Positions 27,499-35,745 of a stretch of 64,000 bases of DNA are shown one piece after another. Each line of letters starts with the position of its first letter. The first letter of the stretch is position 1. The position numbers and the translations under genes were made by a program. The notes below the pieces were generated by a model. That model searched no databases. It had not been told where the DNA came from and saw nothing but the letters and a program-made list of their open reading frames with translations. The DNA lies in NCBI GenBank assembly GCA_031181585.1, contig JAPSKP010000003.1, positions 1 to 64,000 of the forward strand, written 5' to 3'. This stretch comes from Lysinibacillus sp. (lineage in GTDB: Bacteria; Bacillota; Bacilli; Bacillales_A; Planococcaceae).

Positions 27499-27540
27499 CA
27501 ACACCCTTTTGCAATCGCCAAAAAAGGGTGTTGTTATGTT
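27499..27540 (+). terminator. Terminator after the small membrane gene
   Basis: CAACACCCTTTT / AAAAGGGTGTTG (27499-27510 with 27522-27533) is followed by TTATGTT. Confidence 0.7.
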
Positions 27541-27548
27541 AGTCAGCT

Positions 27549-27583
27549 TAAAAGAAAACCCTGCTGCCCGTAAGCAGCAGGGG
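27549..27583 (-). terminator. Terminator of the dCache chemotaxis receptor
   Basis: CCCTGCTGC / GCAGCAGGG (27559-27567 with 27574-27582); on the minus strand TTTTCTTTTA follows. Confidence 0.9.
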
Positions 27584-27588
27584 AATGC

Positions 27589-29580
27589 TTATTTAACTTG
27601 GAAGACTTGAGCAGAGTGGCGCAGTTCAACTGCCATATCAGATAACGCACTGGCCATCGTTGCCATTTCAGCCATTGAGCTATTTTGTTCTTCGGAAGCG
27701 GAGGCAATTTCCTGTGTGTTACTTGAAGTAGAAATTGAAATTTCCGTAATGTGCTCGATATCACTGACCATTTTTACTGCGTTGGTCTGGATGCGGGTAC
27801 TTTCCTCATGAATTTGCTTCATATGATCAGAGACATTATTCACTACACGAGCAATGTCATGAAATGCTTCACCTGCAGAAGCAACAAGGGTTGTTCCCTC
27901 TTTTACTGCCTCTGTTCCGTCGTTCATCGCCTGGATAGAGGAATGAATTTCCTGCTGGATTTCCTTGATCAGCTGACTAATTTGTCCGGATGCTTGTGCG
28001 GATTGTTCCGCGAGCTTACGTACCTCATCTGCTACAACAGCAAAGCCTTTTCCGGATTCCCCGGCACGGGCCGCCTCGATTGCTGCATTTAATGCCAGCA
28101 GATTCGTCTGATCGGCAATGCTTGTAATCACAGCAATGATTTTATCAATTTCTGATGATTTCAAACCAAGGTGATTGATTGTTCTAGTAGCTGCACCGGT
28201 TGTTGCTTCCACTCGTTCCATCTGAGTCACTGTTTTCTGGATTACATTTGTTCCCGAGGAAGCTACCTCAACAGCGTGGTGGGCGACATTATTTGTTTCA
28301 TCGATATTGTTTGTGATAAGTGTAATGCCTTGCGAAATGCCTGTTACTACATGTTTGACGTCTTCAGTGTAGCTTGCCTGCTGTTCTGCACTTGATGCAA
28401 TGGTTTGGACAGAGGCAGCAATCTGCTCGGAAGCTGCGACCGTATCATTTGTACTTTCTGTCAGTTGCTCTGCCGAAGCCGCAACCTGATCAGCAGTATG
28501 CTGGATACTTACAACAAGGTCCTTCGTATTATGCACCATCGTATTGAAATTCTCCATTAGATGACCCAATTCATCTTTAGATTTGACTTGCAGGGGATCA
28601 ATTGTCAAATTGCCCTCTGCTACTTGGTCCATTCCTGTTGTTACAGCGATAATTGGTTTGACAATGCGCCGGACGACTGTGTAGGAAATAGCGGCAATAA
28701 TGCATGCAGCCAACACAATGATAGCCAATGTTATATTCTGAAGCTTCTTTGATTCAGCAAGTACCGTATTTTCTGGTATGTGCATACTCAGCCCATAGCC
28801 GACAGCATCAATTGGCGCATATGCGAGCAGCTGGTTCTGGCCTGCCTCCTCTACATCTACCATATCTGCTGATGTCTGGCTCGCTGTGACGATCTCTCTC
28901 ATCGCTTCATTTAGAGAAGATTCCTCCAGCGGCTTCCCTATATTATCCGTGTTATTGTCTAATTGGATAACACCGCTGCCATCCACAAGAATAATTTCAG
29001 CCTGCATATCTTTTTCGTCAAATGTTAAATATGTATTGATCAATATCTCAAAATTCGCTGAACCTGCCAGAATGCCGATGACATCGCCGTTTCTATCTTT
29101 AATTGGTGTAGTGGCAACGACAATTCGATTACCTGTTGCTTTTGAAACTAACACATCTGAGTAGCTTGCCGAACCTGCCAATGTAGTGGGGTAATAGCTG
29201 CGGTCGCTATAGTCAGAGCCGATAGAATCAGCTTTTGTATGGGCTACAACAATACCATCTCTATCCAATACGAACATTGTTTCAAAAACCTCTGAACGCT
29301 CATTCAATGTAGTAAGAAATGGGTTGATGCGTGAAGAATCAAGTGATTTCATAATATCGCTTTCAGCAGCAATCTCCATTTCGCTCTTGCGTGCCTCAAA
29401 CCACCGGGTGATATCCTCACTTTTACTGTTAACGACATCCTGCATTGCTGTTTTTTCTTTTGTGACTAATGTTAGGCTGTTCATTGCTTGAATAGAAATA
29501 GTTGCAGCAACTAAAGGGATAATTGCCAACAACAAAATCCAAATTGTTAATTTTATACGAAGACTTTTAAAATGAAACAC
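27589..29580 (-). CDS. Methyl-accepting chemotaxis protein (dCache sensor type)
   Basis: A 663-residue receptor. The first membrane segment is near residues 9-31. A Cache-type extracellular sensor follows ([63 protein letters not shown]). The second membrane segment is near 275-297, then HAMP and the signalling domain with [20 protein letters not shown] and [17 protein letters not shown]. Cache domains usually bind small ligands such as amino or organic acids; the ligand is not predictable here. The GTG at 29578-29580 follows GGGGAAGG; an in-frame TTG 15 bases upstream lies before that site and is less likely. Confidence 0.92.
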   Translation of the reverse strand: MFHFKSLRIKLTIWILLLAIIPLVAATISIQAMNSLTLVTKEKTAMQDVVNSKSEDITRWFEARKSEMEIAAESDIMKSLDSSRINPFLTTLNERSEVFETMFVLDRDGIVVAHTKADSIGSDYSDRSYYPTTLAGSASYSDVLVSKATGNRIVVATTPIKDRNGDVIGILAGSANFEILINTYLTFDEKDMQAEIILVDGSGVIQLDNNTDNIGKPLEESSLNEAMREIVTASQTSADMVDVEEAGQNQLLAYAPIDAVGYGLSMHIPENTVLAESKKLQNITLAIIVLAACIIAAISYTVVRRIVKPIIAVTTGMDQVAEGNLTIDPLQVKSKDELGHLMENFNTMVHNTKDLVVSIQHTADQVAASAEQLTESTNDTVAASEQIAASVQTIASSAEQQASYTEDVKHVVTGISQGITLITNNIDETNNVAHHAVEVASSGTNVIQKTVTQMERVEATTGAATRTINHLGLKSSEIDKIIAVITSIADQTNLLALNAAIEAARAGESGKGFAVVADEVRKLAEQSAQASGQISQLIKEIQQEIHSSIQAMNDGTEAVKEGTTLVASAGEAFHDIARVVNNVSDHMKQIHEESTRIQTNAVKMVSDIEHITEISISTSSNTQEIASASEEQNSSMAEMATMASALSDMAVELRHSAQVFQVK

Positions 29581-30046
29581 AGAACCTTCCCCCAAAAAAA
29601 TAGAATATTATCAAAAAAAACCATTTATGTAATCATGCGTATTAATTATAGTAAAAACAAACAAGAAATCAACATGAGATTTTTTTGTAAAAGGAATAAT
29701 TTTAGGATATTGAGGGAAAACTCGATTTCTATAGAATTTTATGTGTTTAACATAGTGAAAATAATTTGAAATATAGAGAAATTGAACTATTTAGAGTATG
29801 CCTTTTGTCTTTTTTATGCTCTATAAACTAGCCCAAATAATTCTTTTATAAAAGCAGGGCTTGAAAGTAAAGGGTAAATTCTTTTAAAAAGAAAGGGAAC
29901 TTTCTGTGTGACGGATAGCAGTTTCATTGATGAAGGTAATAAGGGTTTAGTAATGAAATGAATTATTTGCCACCCAATTGGCAGCGGTTGATAAATGCAT
30001 AGGTACCTTGTCTTCATGTATAATAGTCGATATGGGGGGCGGGAAA
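29581..30046. other. Divergent intergenic region before the Fic module
   Basis: No gene was seen. A consensus TATAAT at 30019-30024 lies 22 bases before the antitoxin ATG and is a good minus-10 candidate; the hexamer 17 bases upstream (TGCATA) is a poor minus-35. Confidence 0.4.
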
Positions 30047-30220
30047 ATGAAAAAAATCATGATCAATTCGCTTGAATTTAAGCGCGTAGAAAAAAACTTA
30101 GCTCTTGAAAACCTATACGTGAATGAGGAACTGGCTTTAAAAGCTATTGAAACCGTCAATGCAGGAAAAAAGCTAACGCCTACTATGATAAAAGAAGCGC
30201 TGCAGCATGGAAAAGTATAA
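30047..30220 (+). CDS. Putative Fic antitoxin (VbhA/FicA-like)
   Basis: A 57-residue protein encoded directly in front of a Fic-domain gene and overlapping it by 14 bases. Class I Fic antitoxins block the ATP site with a helix bearing [S/T]xxxE[G/N]. Here the only fit is N17-LALE-N22, with Asn in place of Ser/Thr. The later part (AIETVNAGKKLTPTMIKEAL) resembles the C-terminal helix region of VbhA-type antitoxins. GGGGGGCGGGAAA precedes the ATG. The call rests on size, position and this motif; sequence similarity to known antitoxins is weak. Confidence 0.65.
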   Translation: MKKIMINSLEFKRVEKNLALENLYVNEELALKAIETVNAGKKLTPTMIKEALQHGKV

Positions 30221-30779
30221 TTTTGGTCAAGATGCTTCCTATTTATTGAGCCATAATAAGCTTGGCATTCAGACGCTTGAGCAGCTTGAGCTAGCAGAAG
30301 CTTACGCCTTTATGATTCGAGCACTGGAAATTGAAAATGGAGTTTATCACATTTCAGGCTTCACGAAAGCCGGATTTGTGGAGCTGCATCGTTATTTGTT
30401 CCAGGATATTTACCGGTTTGCGGGAGAGTTCCGGGATGTACAGCTTTCAAAAGGAACTACACGCTTTTGCCAATTCCAATATATTGACCGAATGGCCGAT
30501 GAAATATTTGGTGCGTTACATAAAGAAGGAGATTGGCACGATATCGGCACTGCCGCTAAACGTCTAGCTTATTTCAAGGCAGAATTGAATATGCTGCACC
30601 CTTTCCGTGAGGGGAATGGCCGTGCGACAAGGATCTTCATTCATGCCTATGCTAGAACAAAAGGGTATGAATGGGATTATGCAAGTCTAGACAAAGAGGA
30701 ATATATGAAGGCAATGATTGAGTCGGTTATTGATTCAACAGCATTGGAGTCTATTTTTTTGAAAACATTACACATGTAA
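30207..30779 (+). CDS. Fic-domain AMP-transferase (toxin)
   Basis: A 190-residue Fic protein. The core motif HPFREGNGRATR is complete: catalytic H131, with the anion-binding GNGR and final Arg. The N-terminal GVYHISGFTKAGFVELHRYL and the beta-hairpin flap KGTTRFCQFQYID precede it in the usual positions. Fic proteins transfer AMP (or similar groups) from nucleotides to target protein hydroxyls; small ones with a preceding antitoxin often act on DNA gyrase and topoisomerase IV. No fused inhibitory helix is seen, so the upstream gene is the likely inhibitor. The ATG lies inside the antitoxin gene, so translation is coupled. Confidence 0.88.
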   Translation: MEKYNFGQDASYLLSHNKLGIQTLEQLELAEAYAFMIRALEIENGVYHISGFTKAGFVELHRYLFQDIYRFAGEFRDVQLSKGTTRFCQFQYIDRMADEIFGALHKEGDWHDIGTAAKRLAYFKAELNMLHPFREGNGRATRIFIHAYARTKGYEWDYASLDKEEYMKAMIESVIDSTALESIFLKTLHM

Positions 30780-30827
30780 TAGTGTCTGAAAAGGTTAGTT
30801 TCTCTTTTTAGGCGTTTTTTTATGGGA

Positions 30828-30869
30828 AAAAGCTCTAGGCGATGATATGTCATTGCCTAGAGCTTTTTT
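30828..30869. terminator. Bidirectional terminator between fic and the ABC-transporter operon
   Basis: AAAAGCTCTAGGC / GCCTAGAGCTTTT (30828-30840 with 30855-30867) has T-runs on both strands. Confidence 0.93.
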
Positions 30870-30874
30870 GGTCT

Positions 30875-32692
30875 TTATTTTTCTTCTTTATAAGCGTTTA
30901 AGAATTCTTTTGCTTTCTCAGGGTCAGCTACTAATTCTAAGCCTGTATTAACTAATGGAGATACTGTCGATACAGCCTTTAGTTTGTTGCCTTGGTAATA
31001 GCTGATGAACTCGTCTTGGTTGATCGAGTAAAGTACTGCTTTACGCAAGTCGGCAGATTCTGATACTGCACGCCCAGATGGATTAAATAGCGCATAAGAT
31101 ACAGCATTGCTATCGGCAGTTTTCAATGTCAGGTTGCTGTCGCCTTCGACAACATCGATTTTCGTTTCAGGTACTGCTTGCAATACATGGATTTCACCAT
31201 TACGCAGAGCAGATACTGCACTGTCATTGTCTTGAATGAAACGTACGCTAATATTGTTGATTAAAGGTTCATTCTCTGTACCAGCCGCATAAGCAGGGTT
31301 TTTCACAAATGTCGCTTCATAGTCATTTTTCTGTACCATGATATAAGGACCGCTTGCCCATAGGTGGTTATTATAAGAAGCGCCTTCCGTTACAACGGAT
31401 TGGTCACCGTATGCAATATCCTTGTTTGGATCGTAGCTTTCCACATCGAATGTATTAACTGCTGTTACCTGTGCTTCAGAAACAATACCGCCTGATTGGT
31501 GAGCCAGGTAGTTAAGTACTTGCGGGAATGGGTCAGCTGTTGTAATTTTTACTACTTGGTATTTACCAGCCGCATTATCCACATCCGCTTCATCTGTTAC
31601 CACTTCTGCGATAGCTGCAGGCAGGTCATCGGATAGAGCTTCCAGGATGCTGCCGCCTTCACTTGATGTAATCTCTTCAAGCTCGCCGATGTCCTCCACG
31701 ATTGAAACTGTATCGATATTTTCATGAATAGAGTACGTACGGTGGTCCGGTACTGACTTTTCATCCTTTGCACGTTCTAGAGAGAAAACAACATCCTCTG
31801 CTGAAACAAGGTCGCCTGTATCGACTGCTGCACCGTTTTCAATTTTTGTGAAGTTGATATCATCACGTAGCACAAAGTAGTAGGATTTATTATCTTCTGC
31901 AGAAGCATGGTCGATCGATAAAGAACCATCTGATACAACTTCATCTGTATCCGTTAAATTGACTAATCGCACATACATATTTGTGTTCAATGTATTGATC
32001 GAGCCGTCATTGCCTTTGACTGGGTCAAGAGATGTCAATGATGCAATAGCCTGGTGTAATACAAGTGTGTCTGTTGCATTTTTTGCTTCATCATTAAAGG
32101 AGATATCTTCCCATGCTTGCGCACGTGATTTTGACAAACGTACTGTATCCGGGTTTACCTCTTTAGAATAAATCCCTTGGAACTTCTTCGAAATATAAAG
32201 TGGTGCGATATAGGCATTGTCAAATACAAGTGCCTGCTCCAGCTCTCCGTATTTTTCTTCTGCTTCTTTTCCAGTTAGCGTACTTGCTTCATCAATCAGC
32301 TTGTCGACTGTTTCATCGGAAGTATCGCTATAATCTCCGCCTGATTTAAATAGGCCGCGCACCGCATAATCCGGGTTTCCTGTTACTGTAGTCCAACTGG
32401 AAAGGGCAACATCATAGTTTCCTGCTTCTTTTTGTGTTGTAAATGAACCATAATCCGGCTGGATGTTCAATTTCACATCAAAACCATTTTTCACAAGCTG
32501 GTCACGAAGAATGTTCATGTCAGCTTCGTTTGATGCCATGCCTAGAACTTCAATTGTCGGCTGCCCGCTGTTATTTTGATTATCTGTCTTTGTTTCTTCT
32601 ACATCTGATTTTGTTTCGACACAGCCTGCAAGCATAACCGCTGCAGCGGCAGTTGTAACGCCGGCGTAGAATAATTTATTGCGTTTTTTCAT
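30875..32692 (-). CDS. Oligopeptide-type solute-binding lipoprotein, apparently circularly permuted (SBP_bac_5)
   Basis: A 605-residue lipoprotein (lipobox MLAGC, C24). The ATG follows GGAGGAATTTCAA; a TTG 15 bases earlier is inside that site. Residues about 45-198 look like the C-terminal lobe of OppA/DppA proteins: LRDQLVKNGFDVKLNIQPDY, YDVALSSWTTVTGNPDY, TVDKLIDEAS, DNAYIAPLY. The usual mature N-terminus (TLVLHQAIASLTSLDPVKG) starts only at about residue 208. It is followed by LRDDINFTK and SAEDVVFSLERA. The protein ends at LRKAVLYSINQDEFISYYQG and DPEKAKEFLNAYKEEK, where ordinary members would continue into the lobe that is here placed first. Fold order is thus B-A instead of A-B. It is the last gene of the operon with two extended permeases. 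The ligand is probably a peptide. Confidence 0.85.
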   Translation of the reverse strand: MKKRNKLFYAGVTTAAAAVMLAGCVETKSDVEETKTDNQNNSGQPTIEVLGMASNEADMNILRDQLVKNGFDVKLNIQPDYGSFTTQKEAGNYDVALSSWTTVTGNPDYAVRGLFKSGGDYSDTSDETVDKLIDEASTLTGKEAEEKYGELEQALVFDNAYIAPLYISKKFQGIYSKEVNPDTVRLSKSRAQAWEDISFNDEAKNATDTLVLHQAIASLTSLDPVKGNDGSINTLNTNMYVRLVNLTDTDEVVSDGSLSIDHASAEDNKSYYFVLRDDINFTKIENGAAVDTGDLVSAEDVVFSLERAKDEKSVPDHRTYSIHENIDTVSIVEDIGELEEITSSEGGSILEALSDDLPAAIAEVVTDEADVDNAAGKYQVVKITTADPFPQVLNYLAHQSGGIVSEAQVTAVNTFDVESYDPNKDIAYGDQSVVTEGASYNNHLWASGPYIMVQKNDYEATFVKNPAYAAGTENEPLINNISVRFIQDNDSAVSALRNGEIHVLQAVPETKIDVVEGDSNLTLKTADSNAVSYALFNPSGRAVSESADLRKAVLYSINQDEFISYYQGNKLKAVSTVSPLVNTGLELVADPEKAKEFLNAYKEEK

Positions 32693-32712
32693 TTGAAATT
32701 CCTCCAATTATG

Positions 32713-34209
32713 TTAGTTTGCTTTCGGGTCAAGCGCATCACGTAATCCGTCACCTAGAAAGTTGAAGGATAGTACAAGAAGCATGATGCATAGCCCTGGG
32801 AAGATAGCCACATAGGAATGTGTTTCTAAATAGGCGCTTCCCACTTTCAAAATATTGCCCCATTCTGGAATATGGGGTTCAACCCCAAGTCCGAGGAAGC
32901 TTAAACTACTTGTAGAAATGACGGCACCGCCGATTGTGAGTGTTGCTTTCACGATCATCGGGGCAAGAGAATTCGGCACAATATGCTTGAATATAATCGC
33001 ACGATCAGAGGCACCTAATGCCTTGGCGGATTCCACGAATTCATAGTTGGAAATCTGCATGACATTTGCACGCATAGTCCGTGCATATGTCGGGATGGCG
33101 CCTATGCTCAGGGCGATAATCAGGTTCGTCGTGTTTGCCCCGAAAGCCGCGATAATTGCGATGGCCAGTAAAATCCCTGGAATCGCATATAACACATCAA
33201 GCAGCCGCATGATGATATTATCTGTTGCCTTTCCGTAGTAGCCGGAAATTGCCCCAAGTGCGCCGCCTATAACTGCCGGGATGATTGTAGAGAAGAACCC
33301 TACAATCAAGGAGATTTGGGCACCAAAAACGATACGGGAAAATAAATCCCGTCCGTAATCGTCCGTACCGAGCGGATGCTCAAGGGACGGTGTCTGCAGC
33401 AAAGCACTGTAATTATTCTCTGTTGCAAAGTCATAGTCAAATGTCCAGGAACTTGCAACTGAAAGAGAAAACATAAAAATAATAAAGAACAGCCCGAATA
33501 CCGCCATCGTATTCCGTAAGATTTTCTGCCACATTTTCTGCCACTTCTCTACAGCAGAAGCATCTTTATTGCGTGCCTTTTGGATGAGGCTGTAGCCAAG
33601 CAGGAAGGAAAAGATATTTCCTGTTACCACTGCTGCGAGTAAGATAATACCGACAGGAAGCATCCATTTAGGCGCTGCAGCCGGCGTTACATATTTGGCG
33701 ATAAGGAATATCATGGCTATGTAAAAAATCGAAAGCCCGATAAAAGCACCCATTGCCAGTAAAAATGAATCGACTACATAAGGCTTGTAAATGTTCAATG
33801 CCGAGATCAGCAAAATGAAAACTTGTGTCAACAGGGCATAGACAGCAAATGTATATTCGGCCGTTTTATTTTTCGACAGAAGCATGAAGCCATAGCTCGC
33901 TGCGAAAATATTGCCTGCTAGTATCGTGAATACAAGAGGAAGGCCCAATAATCTTGTAGGCCGTTTTATTTCACGACTGCTTGCTAGATCCTTTTTTATC
34001 CTCCACGATGATAGGACGATAAGGCCCGTTGTCACAGCATAAATGCCGAAGAAAATGAGTACAACCGGGCGGCTATGACCAGCTTGGAAATCATAACTAT
34101 AGAAAAGGAACAGAAGCGTTAAAATGGCAGAGAAAGCAAGCGTAAACTGTGCTGTCTTGTATTCCTGGGTAACCTTTAGCAATAGCTTTGCATCTGAAAT
34201 AAATTTCAT
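32713..34209 (-). CDS. DppC/OppC-like ABC permease with an extra six-helix N-terminal region
   Basis: A 498-residue membrane protein; ordinary DppC is about 300. The canonical permease starts near residue 225: WQKILRNTMAVFGLFFIIF, then HPLGTDDYGRDLFSRIVFGA, the EAA-type loop ESAKALGASDRAIIFKHIVP, and SSLSFLGLGVEPHIPEWGN at the end. The first ~215 residues carry about six additional hydrophobic segments (near 22-38, 48-68, 88-110, 120-138, 147-172, 183-210) and a basic loop at 70-87. I do not recognise this region. GGAG precedes the ATG. Genes before and after encode the DppB-like partner (12-base gap) and the binding protein. Confidence 0.9.
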   Translation of the reverse strand: MKFISDAKLLLKVTQEYKTAQFTLAFSAILTLLFLFYSYDFQAGHSRPVVLIFFGIYAVTTGLIVLSSWRIKKDLASSREIKRPTRLLGLPLVFTILAGNIFAASYGFMLLSKNKTAEYTFAVYALLTQVFILLISALNIYKPYVVDSFLLAMGAFIGLSIFYIAMIFLIAKYVTPAAAPKWMLPVGIILLAAVVTGNIFSFLLGYSLIQKARNKDASAVEKWQKMWQKILRNTMAVFGLFFIIFMFSLSVASSWTFDYDFATENNYSALLQTPSLEHPLGTDDYGRDLFSRIVFGAQISLIVGFFSTIIPAVIGGALGAISGYYGKATDNIIMRLLDVLYAIPGILLAIAIIAAFGANTTNLIIALSIGAIPTYARTMRANVMQISNYEFVESAKALGASDRAIIFKHIVPNSLAPMIVKATLTIGGAVISTSSLSFLGLGVEPHIPEWGNILKVGSAYLETHSYVAIFPGLCIMLLVLSFNFLGDGLRDALDPKAN

Positions 34210-34221
34210 CGCTTTGTCTCC

Positions 34222-35622
34222 TTAAGATTTTTTCATTTTTGAACGAATACGCGGATCAAAGAAGTTATATAAAATATCGATGATCATGTTCACGAGAGAG
34301 ATTGTGACCGCAATATACACAACCCCGCCTAAAATGGCCGGAATATCAGGGATAAATTGTTTATCAACAATATAGCTTCCGATACCACTGATGTTGAACA
34401 CCTTCTCCGTTACCGAAGCACCGCCCAGCATTCCTCCAAACAATAGACCAATGACTGTAATGATTGGAATCATCGCATTACGAATTGCGTGCTTGGAGAT
34501 GACTTTTCTTCCTGACAGCCCCTTTGCCTTTGCCGTCGTAATATAGTCTTCATGGATAACCTCCAGCATGCTTGAACGTGTCATACGTGCAATAGAGGCA
34601 GTAAGCGAAGTACCCAGGACGATAATCGGCATCACAAGCGATAGCCAATTACTTGGATTGTAGGTTGCCGGGAACCATTTCAGATCGATCGAGAATGTTA
34701 AAATCATAATAAGACCTTGCCAAAAGCTTGGAATGGATAAACCGATTAAGGCAATGATCATGAATGTATAGTCGATGAACGAATTTGGTCTAACTGCTGA
34801 AATAATACCAATCGGAATTGCTATAATAATAGCCATTAACAGCGAGACAAAGGCAATTTCCAACGTTACAGGGAACTTGTTTATAATGCTCTGGGCTACG
34901 TCTTCTTTCCCCGCAAATGATGTCCCAAGATCGAAGGTGAATAATCCCGATAAGGAATTCCACAGCTGCTGTAAATACGATTGGTCCAAACCGTAAATTC
35001 GATTAAAATTATCGACCTGCTCTTGTGTTGCACCCACCCCTAAAATATTTCGTGCCGGATCAAATGGTGATAGGTAGAGAATTGTAAAGACAAGCATTGC
35101 TACTCCTGCAATGACAAATACGCTTTGTAAAATTCGAGCGGCAATGAAATAGGAAAATGGATTACTATATATGGCGAGCATCACATACATGAAAATACCG
35201 GGAATGAAAGTAAGCGCGACAAATGTTTTGTTCTCTAATAGTCCTGCAAAAAAACGTTTATATGAAGGCTGGCTTATTCCCTCGGCAGCGAGCTGCATCG
35301 CAGCTTCTTTATGTAATTTTTCATTTGCCAATTCTGAAACTTTTGCTTCAAGCTCTATTTCTTTAACTGATTGATTGAAAAACTGTGCTTTTGCCTGTTC
35401 CTGCTTTCGAAAGTCCTGTGTCCACCTAGTAAAATCGGCTGAAGAACGAAGGTCATTTACCTTTTGTGCATATTTTTGTTTATAGGTTGGATCATTGCGT
35501 TTGAGCAGGTAAAATAAAAGCGTAAAAAGGTGGATAGGGAATCCTAGTAATAGTAAAGTTAGGAAGCTACCTTTTTTAGCCGCTGTCTTTTCAAAATGAC
35601 GGCGGAAAAACATATTTTTCAT
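34222..35622 (-). CDS. DppB/OppB-like ABC permease with an N-terminal extension
   Basis: A 466-residue permease; the usual DppB is about 310. The canonical part starts near residue 157 (SYFIAARILQSVFVIAGVAM) and includes YLSPFDPARNILG, the loop TTAKAKGLSGRKVISKHAIR and NAMIPIITVIGLLFGGMLGG. The extension has a membrane helix near 18-40, a highly charged helical stretch near 41-128 (Lys, Glu, Gln rich, probably cytoplasmic), and another hydrophobic segment near 133-153. AAAGGAGGG precedes the ATG. It is the first gene of the minus-strand operon. The ATPase gene is divergent, 123 bases away. Confidence 0.9.
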   Translation of the reverse strand: MKNMFFRRHFEKTAAKKGSFLTLLLLGFPIHLFTLLFYLLKRNDPTYKQKYAQKVNDLRSSADFTRWTQDFRKQEQAKAQFFNQSVKEIELEAKVSELANEKLHKEAAMQLAAEGISQPSYKRFFAGLLENKTFVALTFIPGIFMYVMLAIYSNPFSYFIAARILQSVFVIAGVAMLVFTILYLSPFDPARNILGVGATQEQVDNFNRIYGLDQSYLQQLWNSLSGLFTFDLGTSFAGKEDVAQSIINKFPVTLEIAFVSLLMAIIIAIPIGIISAVRPNSFIDYTFMIIALIGLSIPSFWQGLIMILTFSIDLKWFPATYNPSNWLSLVMPIIVLGTSLTASIARMTRSSMLEVIHEDYITTAKAKGLSGRKVISKHAIRNAMIPIITVIGLLFGGMLGGASVTEKVFNISGIGSYIVDKQFIPDIPAILGGVVYIAVTISLVNMIIDILYNFFDPRIRSKMKKS

Positions 35623-35745
35623 GAAAAACCCTCCTTTCCTCGTGGTTGTTTATGCCTATGATATTGTATAATTCCTATCAACATAGTATAGTATGGGGTA
35701 GCAAGGTGATGAAGTCAATAATTTTTCGGATAAAGGATGAATAAT
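35623..35745. promoter_or_regulatory. Divergent promoter region of the ABC-transporter locus
   Basis: The 123-base gap separates the permease/binding-protein operon (minus) from the fused ATPase gene (plus). It is AT-rich, with TATGATATTGTATAAT and ATAGTATAGTATGG around 35656-35697, offering several minus-10-like hexamers on both strands. No known operator was matched. Confidence 0.4.

Noticed and set aside
29814-30017. 67-codon minus-strand frame upstream of the Fic module
   Set aside because: Overlaps the antitoxin promoter region, lacks a ribosome binding site and shows no family features.
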